This document shows, in pieces, positions 9,863 through 19,355 of a stretch of 64,000 nt of DNA (within the stretch, counting starts at the first letter, position 1; each line of letters starts with the position of its first letter). A model generated the notes under the pieces. The model saw only the letters and a program-made list of their open reading frames with translations, searched no databases and was not told the DNA's origin. The DNA comes from Prorocentrum cordatum. Its lineage: Eukaryota > Sar > Dinophyceae > Prorocentrales > Prorocentraceae. Location of the stretch: assembly GCA_963575745.1 (NCBI GenBank), contig CAUYUJ010017627.1, forward strand, positions 472,972-536,971. Reading direction: 5' to 3'. Made by a program: the position numbers and the translations under genes.

Positions 9863-9988
9863 GATGTCTCCTGCCTACCTTCTCGCGCCCTTACCTATCC
9901 TCCCACTCCTCCCCGCCACCCTCCTCGCAACCATCCCCCTACTCCTCCCATCCCCCCCTCGCTCATCCCCCCCCATCCGCCCCGCGAG

Positions 9989-10045
9989 GACACAGCTGCG
10001 GTCGAGCGGATGCTGGCGGAGAACGCAAAGAAGCACACCGCAGAG
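9989..10045 (+). CDS. Gene B exon 13 (DTAAVERMLAENAKKHTAE)
   Basis: Acceptor GCGAG|G at 9988 and donor GTCCGC at 10046; 19 codons in phase 0. Short helical exon in phase with exon 12. Confidence 0.45.
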
Positions 10046-10169
10046 GTCCGCCCCAATGGGCTGAACCTAAATCTGGTCCAGCGGAGGGTTGAACAATGGG
10101 TTCGGCTCTCTACCTGCGCCTGGGAGCTCCCAGGGGTGGGCGGCGAGCTGAACCCATTCGGGCAGCCCT

Positions 10170-10320
10170 AGGAGGAGGAGGAGGATCAGGAGGAGGAGGA
10201 GGAGGAGGAGGAGGAGGAGGAGAAAGAGGAGGAGAAGGAGGAGGAGGAGGAGGACCAGGAGGAGAAGGAGTGGGGAGGAGGACGAGGATAAGGAGGAGGC
10301 AGATGAAAAGGACGAGGAGG
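10170..10320. repeat. (GGA)n tract after exon 13
   Basis: Purine triplet tract near the donor side of the intron. A short CTC-rich stretch (about 10335-10356) lies near the acceptor at 10377. Confidence 0.85.
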
Positions 10321-10377
10321 CGGTTCCTCCGCTTTCGCCTCCCCCTCCTCTCCACTGCCTCCGCGTCATCTCGAGAG

Positions 10378-10545
10378 GTCCCCGCGGGCGCCTTGGCGAG
10401 TGAGAAGTCCAAGGCCTCCGACGGCGCCTTCGTCCATGACGACCCCCTGATCCAGGCGGCGTTCGAGCAGGACTTCAAGTTCGACGCGAACTCGTCGCTG
10501 GGCGTGAAATTCTACAGGAGCTCGGGGACAGAGCACGCTTGCCAG
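10378..10545 (+). CDS. Gene B exon 14 (ASDGAFVHDDPLIQAAFEQD)
   Basis: Acceptor GAGAG|G at 10377; 56 codons in phase 0 ending at CAG. The segment ASDGAFVHDDPLIQAAFEQD then FKFDANSSLGVKFYRSSG has globular composition with aromatic residues. The donor after CAG is TGGCAA, so the right edge may be off. Confidence 0.5.
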
Positions 10546-10745
10546 TGGCAACGATCACAACGATAACAACGGCACTGACAGACATCGATCGCAGCGATAA
10601 CGATTCTACATCGTTTATCGTGTGTGTAATTGATGTCGGTCTTACCGTTTGTAATGCTACCCGATGGCGACGATAGCGATACGGCTGATGGGAGGAGTTC
10701 GGGGGACGGGTGTCGGCAGCGATCGGGGCGCGGGCCGCCGCCCAG

Positions 10746-10848
10746 GACACTGGCCCCGCAAGCCATGCAGAAGTGCAAGCAGCTCAACCGGAACATGAAG
10801 AAGATCGAGCGCGAGGAGTGGGCGCGCAAATTGTACACTGAGGCAAAG
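10746..10848 (+). CDS. Gene B exon 15 (MQKCKQLNRNMKKIEREEWA)
   Basis: Acceptor CCCAG|G at 10745 and donor GTGACA at 10849. Basic coiled-coil-like helix MQKCKQLNRNMKKIEREEWA, joined in phase 0 to exon 16. Confidence 0.55.
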
Positions 10849-11187
10849 GTGACACACCCTGTTCCTTCCTCCTCCTGCTCGGCCTCCACCTCTCGCTCAT
10901 CATCCGTACTCTCGCATCCTCGCCACCCTCGCCTCCGCCATCAACGTTGCCACTGTTGCTCCTCTCCTCCTCCACCATTGTCGTCGCGGCTGGTGTCTCT
11001 TCTCCTCCTCCTCCTCATCTTCCTCCTCCTCCTGGTCCTCCTCCTCCTCCTCCTCCTCGTCATATCCTCCTCCTCCTCCTTCTCCTCCTCCACCTCGCCC
11101 AACATCCCCATCCTCCCTCCCTCCATCCTTCCAGACACCTCCCGTCACCCTCTCTCGGCCCTCATGTCATGCCCTCCGCCGCTTCAG

Positions 11188-11279
11188 GCGAAGCGCGAGA
11201 AGGCGAAGATCGAGACGGAAACCCAGCGAGAATGGGGCACGATGATGAACCTGGACTCGATCATTCGCGAGGAAGGGGG
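11188..11279 (+). CDS. Gene B exon 16 (REWGTMMNLDSIIREE)
   Basis: Acceptor TTCAG|G at 11187, preceded by (CTC)n; donor GTAGAT at 11280. It continues the charged helix of exon 15 (AKREKAKIETETQREWGTMM). Confidence 0.5.
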
Positions 11280-11305
11280 GTAGATATCGTCAGAACCCGT
11301 GTCCC

Positions 11306-11353
11306 CATTAACTAATCAACTCACCCCTATAGGGGTGAGTTGACTAGTTAATG
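11306..11353. repeat. 48-bp near-perfect palindrome
   Basis: Two 24-nt arms with one mismatch meet without a loop at 11329/11330 (left end CATTAACTAATCAACTCACC). It sits just downstream of the exon 16 donor. Confidence 0.85.
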
Positions 11354-11379
11354 AGAGCAGCTGCTCTGGCGATATCTGG

Positions 11380-11589
11380 CCGATCACACACGGGGGTGGG
11401 TGGTCGGGCGGGGAAGAGGCTAGTCATGGTGGTCAATAAGATGGGAGTGCTAGGCCCCTCCCTGCTACATAAATTAAAATGGAGGTTCGTGCAGGTGAGC
11501 TCGAACAACCCGTACTCCCACCCATCTTCTCGACCACCAGTCCTGGCCAGCCTCGTCCCCGCCCGACATCCTCCCCCGTGTGTGATCGG
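11380..11589. repeat. Foldback element, roughly 70-bp imperfect arms
   Basis: Left arm from 11380 (CGATCACACACGGGGGTGGG) and right arm ending at 11589 (CCCCCGTGTGTGATCGGG) are reverse complements with some mismatches, around a loop of about 65 nt. MITE-like; no coding capacity. Confidence 0.75.
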
Positions 11590-11744
11590 GCGCCTTCTTG
11601 AGGAGGGAGGCCGCAAATCGGCGGCGGCAGTGCAAGGGGCCATTAACTATTGCGCCGCCGCCACACAGCTGGGCTGGTGCAATGGGGAACAAACGGGGCA
11701 TGGCGAACAAGACTTGCTGCCTCCACTCCCCAATCCTCATTCCT

Positions 11745-12275
11745 CCCCTCTGCCGTGCCCGCACGCCCTGCCTTCGCTCCCTTCCCTTCCTCCCTCTCTC
11801 CCTCGCTTTCTCTCAGTCCCTCTCGCCCTCTTTCCCGCGCTCTCCTCGCCCTCTCCCCCTCTCCCTTAGCGCTTTTTTTCCCATTTATCCTCTTTCTTTT
11901 TTTTTTTTTTCTTCTCCTCTCTCTATTTACCTCTTCCCCCTTCTCTTTTTCCCTTTTTTTCTGATTTTTCATTTCTCTGTTACTCTTCCCCCTCTTCCCC
12001 CTCACTCTCTCTCCCTTTCCCTCTTTTCTTTGCCTCCTTCCGTCTCTCCCCTATTATTTTTTTCCCTTTTTCCTTTTCCTTGTTAACTTTCTCCCCTATG
12101 TATCTCTATATTATATACAGAGATGTATGCAAATACGTCTCTCTCTCTCTTTCAATTCCTGTCCCTATTTCCATCCCGTCATCCCCATCTCTCTTGTATA
12201 CCGTTTTTTTTCTCTCTCTCTACTCTCTCTCTCTCTCTCTCTCTTTTTCTCTCTCTCTCCCTCTCTCCCTCTCTC

Positions 12276-12358
<83 letters not shown>

Positions 12359-12380
12359 TATCTCCCTCTCTCTCCCTCCC
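11745..12380. repeat. Long polypyrimidine region with (CT)n core
   Basis: More than 600 bp of C/T-rich plus strand, with a pure CT core at about 12270-12352, leading to the acceptor of exon 17. The poly-Leu/Ser plus-strand frames and the Glu/Arg minus-strand frame are artefacts. Confidence 0.85.
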
Positions 12381-12423
12381 CCTCCCTGTATCACTCTCGC
12401 CGTGTCCGCGCCGCCGCAGCAAG

Positions 12424-12553
12424 GTTCCAGTACAGCGACATGACCAAGCGGATCGAGTTCCTCTACAAGAAGAAGGGCTTCGAACATACATTCCAGACTC
12501 GCTGGAGCTTGCGAGAGCAGGAGGTCGCGCGCAAGAGCAAGACTCCAGCGCAG
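12424..12553 (+). CDS. Gene B exon 17 (YSDMTKRIEFLYKKKGFEHT)
   Basis: Acceptor GCAAG|G at 12423 and donor GTGTTG at 12554. FQYSDMTKRIEFLYKKKGFE continues HTFQTRWSLREQEVARKSK. Aromatic and basic residues make this one of the most protein-like exons of gene B. Function unknown. Confidence 0.6.
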
Positions 12554-12930
12554 GTGTTGGGTCACGAAAGGGTGCGGCGGGGGGAATAGCGGGGAGGCGA
12601 AGCCAGAGGAAGGAAGGACGAGGAGGAGGACGAATGAATGCAACCTCCAATACGCTGCAAGAGCGGGTGCCGAATGAGGGCCATATTACGGTAAACGAGC
12701 GAGGGCGAGAGAACACGAAAGGCGGAGATGCAACGACCGAACGAGCAGCCGAAGCCCGAAACACGAACGGACCACGGAGAGGACGAACACAGATGAGGAT
12801 GAAGATGAGGATGATGGTGAGGAGCATCAGGAGGAGGGAAGAGTGTGGGAGAGGAGGAGGGGCAGGAGGAGGAGGAGGAGGACGAGGAGGGAGCATGTAG
12901 TAGTATATAGTCGTGAACCCCCCTCCCGAG

Positions 12931-13858
12931 GTGGCGGTCGCAGATGAGCTGGGCGCGCAGCTTGCGGCAAGGACGACACCACTGGTGGCATGCGAGCAGC
13001 CTCTGGCACTGGCGGCGGGCGCGCAGCTTGCGGCAAGGGCGGCACCAGGAGCGGCGGGCGCGCGGCTTGCGGCAGGGGCGGCACCAGGAGCGGCAGGAGC
13101 GGCAGCGGCCGAGGCGGCACCAGGAGCGGCTGGCGCAGAAGCATCGGCAGGGGCGGCGCCAGGAGCGGCAGGAGCGCAGCTTTCGGCAAGGGCCGCACCA
13201 GGAGAGGCTGGCGCAGAAGCATCGGCAAGGGCGGCACCAGGAGCGGCAGGAGCGGCAGCGGCAGGGGCGGCACCAGGAGCGGATGGCGCAGAAGCGTCGG
13301 CAGGAGCAGCACCAGGAGCTGCAGGAGCGGCGGCGGCAAGGGCGGCACCAGGAGCGGCTGGCGCAGAGGTATCGGCAAGGGCGGCACCAGGAGCGGCAGG
13401 AGCGGCGTCGGCAGGGGCGGCGCCAGGAGCGGCTGGCGCAGAGGCATCGGCAAGGGCGGCACCAGGAGCGACAGGAGCGACGGCGGCAGGGGCGGCACCA
13501 GGAGTGGCTGGCGCAGAGGCATCAGCAATGGCGGCACCAGGAGCGACAGAAGCGGCGGCGGCAGCTGTCGTGCTGCCAACGGCAGGTCCAGCGGCGGCAG
13601 CCGCAGCTGAGACGCCATCAAGCAAGAGCAAAGCGGGAGACGAGCTCAACACGGGCGAGAAGAAGAGCAGGAAGCGCGGCCAGCCAGCGCTTACGAAGAG
13701 GCCTGCAGGAGGCACTAAGAAGGCAAGGACGGATGAGTCTGAGGAGGCGAGAAAGCTGAAGGAGGACGAGGAGGCTGCGTCCGAGAGCGCGCTGCAGTTC
13801 CGCAAGCAGTTGTCGGCAGGGAAGGCGGTGTTGGATCTCGTCAACACGAGTGCCCAGT
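12931..13858 (+). CDS. Gene B exon 18, 12/13-residue AAPGAAGAEASAR repeats
   Basis: Acceptor CCGAG|G at 12930. About 17 tandem units alternate between 13 residues (AAPGAAGAEASAR type) and 12 residues (AAPGAAGAAAAG type), giving a roughly 75-bp higher-order period to about 13600. A unique tail follows with KKSRKRGQPALTKRPAGG and a charged helix (ARKLKEDEEAASESALQFRK). The repeat leaves several frames open on both strands, including a minus-strand frame of about 614 codons. This frame is chosen for its acceptor, KRPAG motif and unique tail. The right boundary is approximate. Confidence 0.5.
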
Positions 13859-14042
13859 GGGCAACGCGGGGAACTACACTAACGAACGAGCTGCCCCTCC
13901 CCATGGGGACTACTGGTCCCTGCCCTCCCCCCACCTGCTTCCCCTTCAGCCTCTCCCCCTTCGCCCTCGCAATGCATCTCGCCATCACCCCCAATCTCGC
14001 GTGGGGCACCCGTGCCCAATGTTACGCGAGTCCTCCCTTGAG

Positions 14043-14165
14043 GCGAGCTTCAAGAACACCCCCGAGATCAAGGCGCTCGAGGAGAAAGTGAGCATGCTGA
14101 ACCAAATCTGTCAGACTAACACGTTCGCCCAGATGTACGTCAACATGGACGCGAGCGTGGTCCAG
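14043..14165 (+). CDS. Gene B exon 19 (KALEEKVSMLNQICQTNTFA)
   Basis: Acceptor TTGAG|G at 14042 and donor GTTTTT at 14166; 41 codons in phase 0. Coiled-coil-like KALEEKVSMLNQICQTNTFA followed by QMYVNMDASVVQ. Confidence 0.55.
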
Positions 14166-14279
14166 GTTTTTTTTTTCCCCCAACCATCTTGTGGTGTTTG
14201 GTCACCGCTTGGAAGGGACAGCGCCCCGAGTTCATGTCCTTCCTCCTCCCCCTCCCAATCCTCCCTCACCCCACCACTG

Positions 14280-14830
14280 CATCGTCTCCGTTTCGGCACA
14301 CCCCTCAAACATTTCGTGGCACCATAAGGAGCGCCACCGAAAGTCTCCATGGTGCAATTCGCATGTGGACGTCGCACCCGTTTCGGCAAACCCCTCACAC
14401 GTTTCGTGGCCCCGTGGGGAGCTCCACCGAAGGTCCCAATGGTGAAGTTCACATGTGAGCGTCACGCCCGTTTCGGCAAACCCCTCACACATTCCGTGGC
14501 ATCGCGCCTGTTTCGGCAAACCCCTCACACGTTTCGTGGTCCCGTAGGGACCTCCACCGAAGGCCCCAGTTGCGCAGTTCGCATGTGGGCGTCACGCCTG
14601 TTTCGGCAAACCCCTCACACGTTTCGTGGCCCGATATATGGAGCCCCACCGAAGGTCCGAATTGTAGGGTTCACATGCACCCGTTGTAGGGTCAACATGC
14701 ACCCGCCCACCTTCCCAAATCGGCACGCACCTCACCCATTTGGGGGGCGCCATAGAGAGCTCCACCGACGACGATCCTCACAACTGCTGCACTCACAACT
14801 GCATCGGGTTGATACTTTCGCCAGGCTGTG
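14280..14830 (-). repeat. Array of ~90-bp units plus flank, left arm of a large inverted repeat
   Basis: Four to five degenerate units beginning TTTCGGCAAACCCCTCACAC, with GAGCTCCACCGAAGGTCCCA inside, followed by a flank containing GACGATCCTCACAACTGC. The same array plus flank occurs inverted at 17205-18220. Confidence 0.8.
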
Positions 14831-15210
14831 TTTGCATGTATGTCTGGTGGGTTGCATCTGGTTGTATGTCTGCATGTGTACAGTCGAGCTCCGCGCTTCA
14901 GGATTAGGCATTCGCTAGTTTGGGTGTGGTTCGCATTTATATGCATATAGCGGGAATGATTGCAGACAGTTTCGGGTGCGATCCCACTCAAATTCTCTCC
15001 ACCTGCCACCTCAACCATGTTCCAATCACCATCGAACCCCCGCCCTTCGACCCGCCCCGTTCACTCTACCCGCCCACCCCCCTCTACCGCAATTGCCTCA
15101 GGTTGGAGGGAAGGATGGACCATATTTGATCGCATTGGTCTACTCCGCCCATCTATGCTTCTCACCTCGCCCGCTGTCCCTCCCCTGTTCTGTTAAACGT
15201 GGCTTCACAG

Positions 15211-15361
15211 CAATTGTACACGGGCGACTACGCGCTCGCCGTTTCGAGGATCCCCTCCCAGCTCGATGGGGTCACGGAGGACATGGAGAAGCACGTGAGT
15301 GGCATCATCGCGCTCCGCAGCACGAAGGAGAAGTACTTCCATGGACAGTATATGGGCCATG
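15211..15361 (+). CDS. Gene B exon 20 (LYTGDYALAVSRIPSQLDGV)
   Basis: Acceptor TTCACAG|C at 15210; donor GTCGAA near 15362. QLYTGDYALAVSRIPSQLDG is followed by a helical segment (TEDMEKHVSGIIALRSTKEK). It lies between the arms of the large inverted repeat, so it could instead belong to an inserted element. Confidence 0.5.
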
Positions 15362-17204
15362 GTCGAATTGCATTCCCCTTCCCCGTTCCCGTCGGCCCTC
15401 AAACCTTGATTAGACCCCCCCCCGTCGTCGGCACCTGGCCCTCCGCCCATCGCCCTGCACAGGCACCTGGCCCTGTCCCTGCCGCCGCCCTGTCGCCGCC
15501 TCGGTCCCTAGACCCCCCCCCCGCCGCCCGCCTCGGTCCCTAGACCCCCCCCCCCGCCGCCCGCCTCGGTCCCTAGACCCCCCCCCCGCCGCCCTGTCGG
15601 CCCCTGGCGTCGGAAAATGCGCGTGTTAAGATTGTGTTAAGATTTGTTAAGATTTGTTAAGATTTGTTAAGATGCGAATCTTAACACGCAAAAAACCGGT
15701 TAAGCTTCCCCCGCCTCAATCTTGACACGCAAAATACCGGTTAAGATTGCAAAAACACAATCTTAACACGCAAATTACCGGTTAAGATTGGTGTTAAGAT
15801 TTGTTAAGATTTGCTAAGATTTGTTAAGATTTGTTAAGGTTCCCCAAGGGGTACCAGCCCGCCGCTGAGGCGCCTCGAGGGGGTCAGGTGCGCGCCCGAC
15901 GCCCCCCTCCCCCGCCCAACCGGCACCTGGCCCCTCCCAGCCGTCCCCCTCCTGACCTCGCATGGGGGGGGGCCATGGGGGGGAGCCATGGGGGGGGGGG
16001 CACCTCGTCATGCCATGGGGGGGGGGTCATCTCTCCATCCTTGAAGCCCCCATCCTCTCCTTATCCGCCATTTTCCTCGACGTGCCTCCTCCCGTGCCTC
16101 ATCGTGCCCATGGCCTCCTCTTCCCCCTCCTCCTCCTCCTGCGCCTCATCCTTCTCATCCTCCTCCTCCTATTTATGCCTCCCATCCCAAATCCTCCTCA
16201 GCCCTTCTCCTCCACGCCCCTCCTCCCGTGCCTCCCGTGCCCAGGTGAAGGCCAGCTGCGCTGAGTAATTCGGCGCGCCCCAGGGTGGACAGGGCGAAGC
16301 CGCCCTCGCAGTGGCTCGCTGGACATGACGCGAGGACCCGTGTAAGTTGGCAAGGGAGAGGGTGAGTTTGGAGATAGTGCTGTACAGTCAAGTCGCTGAA
16401 ATTGGGACCACATTCGGTTCAGGAAGGGCTATGTTTGTTGGGCCGTTCCCGTCGTGGAACATGCGTGCGGTCTGATGCCCACCATGGTCAGAAAAAAATC
16501 ACCCGTTCCTTATTATGCGTTCAGGGGGGCAGGGTGATGTGGAGAAATATGCACCGTGCACCGACGGTGATCGCCTGGGCGCAGTTCCCCCAGCGGAGAG
16601 CAAGCGTGTAGTTTCGAGATGAATTAGCCAGGTAGTTTTCGATATTCGATCGGTGTGCTGGCCGAGTGCCGAGCTGTTAGCTGTATGGGCAAGCCACAGC
16701 GCAAGCACGGCACTGCATTTCCAGCGCCGACGCGTAGTTTCAACCGAGGTCTATATAATGTGGACCAGTAACGGCATGAGACGAGTTTCCAGGATTTCGG
16801 CGAAATCAGCTATTTCTACTTCAGGCGCATTCAAGCGCCCGTCCTTCTTCCTAAGTCGAACGGTTTTCCTCTATCCTCTTCAGGGGTCGGACGGAGACCC
16901 ATCATGTTTCCACCCACTTCTTCCGGCCGACGGGTATGTGCCAGCAGCGAGATAGGGATCATATCAACGCTGAGGAAGAAACGGCCGACTGTCCCTGTCC
17001 CTCGTGACCCTTCGTGTGTTTGCCCGTCCTGTCAATGCATGATAGCCTCATCAGTCGACGTGGAGTTCGCCCATGCTCGTATTGCTAAAGATGGTTGCAG
17101 TGGGTCGAGTTGCGTTGGGGGTTGGCCTCAAAATCCGCCCTCATTCAGCAAAAACGCCCTAACAAACTGCAGCCCGCTGTGCCCATGTGCCCCCATGCAA
17201 CATT
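15362..17204. other. Non-coding: GTTAAGATT repeats and G-run region
   Basis: Contains degenerate CCTAGACCCCCC units (about 15490-15590), GTTAAGATT-type repeats (about 15625-15840), G homopolymer runs (about 15963-16030) and about 1 kb (16.2-17.2 kb) where no coding or repeat structure was seen. Short open frames here lack convincing composition. Confidence 0.5.
15625..15840. repeat. GTTAAGATT tandem and inverted repeats
   Basis: Repeated GTTAAGATTT units in runs, with inverted forms AATCTTAACACGCAAA and ACCGGTTAAG between them. Confidence 0.7.
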
Positions 17205-18220
17205 AGATTGGCGAAAGACTCAACCAGATGCAGTTGTGAGTGCCGCAGTTGTGAGGATCGTCGTCGGTGGAACTCAGTATGGCGCCACAAAACGTGTGAG
17301 GGGCGTACCGATGTTGGGAGGTTGGCGGGTGCAGGTGAACCCTCCCGCTGGGACCTTCGATAGGGGTTCCCTGGGCCATGAAACGTGTCATTGGTGTGCC
17401 GAAACGGGCGCGACGCTCGCATGCACCAGTGGGACCTTCGGTGGAGCTCCCTATGGGCCACGAAGCGTGTTAGGGGTGTGCCGAAACGGGCGTGACGCTC
17501 ACATGCGAACTGCAGCGCTGGGACCTTCGGTGCAACTCACTAGACCACCGAACGTGTGAGGGGTGCGCCGAAACGGGCGTGGCGCCCACATGCGAACTGC
17601 GCCACTGGGACCTTCGGCGGAACTCCCTCATGGCCGATGTGGCAACGAAACGCGTCGGGGGTGTGCCGAAACGGGCGAAGTTCCCACATGCGAACTGCAG
17701 CAGTAGGACCTTCAGTGGAGCTCCCGATGGGGCCACGAAACGTATGAAAGGTGCGCCGAAACGGGCGTGGCGCCCGCATGCGAACTGCAACAATAGGACC
17801 TTTGGTGGATGCCCCACGGCGCCACGGAACGTGTGAGCGTTGTGCCGAAACGGGCACGGCGCCCACATGCGAACTGCACCGCGGAGGCCTTCGGTGGATT
17901 TCTCGATGGCTTATTGGGCCACGAAGCGCGTGAAGGGTGTGCAGAAAAGGGCGCGGCGCCCACGTGCGAACTGCACAGGTGGGATCTTCGGTGGAACTCC
18001 CCATGGAACCACGAACCGTGGGTGTGCCGAAAATGGCGCGGCGCCCACGTGCGAACTGCACAGCTGGGCCATTCGGTGGGGACCCATACGTGCCCGCGAA
18101 ACGTGTGGGGGGTGCGCCGCAACGGGCGCGACGCCCACATGCGAACTGCACCGCTGCGACCTTCGGTGGAACTCTTCCTGTGGCCACGAAGCGTGCGACA
18201 TGTGCGCCGAAACGGGGGCG
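17205..18220 (+). repeat. Array of ~90-bp units plus flank, right arm of a large inverted repeat
   Basis: The flank at 17212-17270 (CAGTTGTGAGTGCCGCAG) is followed by about ten degenerate units of the type GGGACCTTCGGTGGAACTCC ... GTGTGCCGAAACGGGCG. It is the reverse complement of 14280-14830 with more copies. Confidence 0.85.
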
Positions 18221-18235
18221 ATGCAGGGATGGGGG

Positions 18236-18236
18236 A

Positions 18237-18269
<33 letters not shown>

Positions 18270-18318
18270 GAGGAGGAGGAGGAGGAGGAGGAGGAGGAGG
18301 AGGAGGAGGAGGAGGAGG
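18236..18318. repeat. (GGA)n tract
   Basis: Purine triplet tract closing the 90-bp array. From 18319 to 19355 there is GC-rich DNA with no supported gene; it forms the 5' flank of the next ORF. Confidence 0.85.
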
Positions 18319-19355
18319 GAAGAACGCGGGGCGCTGTCTCGTCAAAACGAAGGCCGAACACCACATACTGGTTGGGAAGCAATGTCGTCTGCACCGACAC
18401 TGGCGCGTAAGCTACCTGCGTGAGGTCGCGCGTAGGAGCCCTCGTCTCTGATGCAGCGTGCCGCGCTGGCGGCCCACGTAAGCCGCCGCGCAAGGTCGCT
18501 AGACCAGTTGTTGGTTGCTACCTATGTGCAGTGCACGTATCTGCTGGTGTTCGAACGTGTCCGCCCGCATTCCGTCACCGACGGGAGTTGGTTGGTGACG
18601 GGTTTGGAGAGGGCGGCGCCGCTGCCAATGTCGAGCTCCTTACCCCATCCGTCGACCTACGCATTCCCTCCACCTCCTCCCCCCTTCTCCTCCTGTTCCC
18701 TGTTGTCCTCCAGCCTCTAGTCCCCCGCTGCCTCCCCCCCCCCCCGCGCTTTGCCCCCCAATCCAACCCAGCCCACCCGCAACTTGGTTTGCAGAGACCA
18801 CGCATGCGGCGGCGATTGCGATGAGTGCTCGGGGTTGGCTGGTGTATCTCTGGGGCCGCGTTCGCCCGCGCATGCTCGCGCGCAGCAGCGGCCAGCTGGC
18901 GTGGCGCGACTGACGCGACCGCGGCGGCGCTGACCGCGTGGCACTTCCCAGCGGGCACTTCACCGCGAGTCGGCGACACGGGCGGGCGCGGCGTCATGGC
19001 CGACGCCGCGTGGAAATGAAGGGCCTCGGCACGCCCCCGCGCGAGGAACACCCCGACGACGGAACCGCCGCGCGCGGGGCCACGCGGGCGGCCATAGCCA
19101 GCGCCCTATGGGGCGGGACCTTGGCCCTATGCAAACGGCGCTTTACGGCTAGAGCCCTATGTTGCAAGCCCCATTGGTAAACTCACGCGCGGGGCCCTAT
19201 ACGGAGGGCGGGGCGCGGGCTGGCCCCGACCGCAATAGGCGCGGCCACCCCTTCCGATCCGCCCCCGGCTGCAACCTCAGCCGCCGCCTTGGCTCGAGCC
19301 GTTGTTTGTTAGGAACGCCGTCGGTCGAGCTGCGCGCACAGTGCGTTCAACGCCC

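Noticed and set aside
12165-14009. Minus-strand frame of about 614 codons
   Set aside because: It runs through the CT tract and the coding minisatellite of exon 18; composition is Glu/Arg then Ala/Pro repeats, and splice and KRPA evidence favours the plus strand.
17205-18220. CRISPR-like regular repeat array
   Set aside because: Units are adjacent and degenerate without unique spacers, and the genome is eukaryotic.
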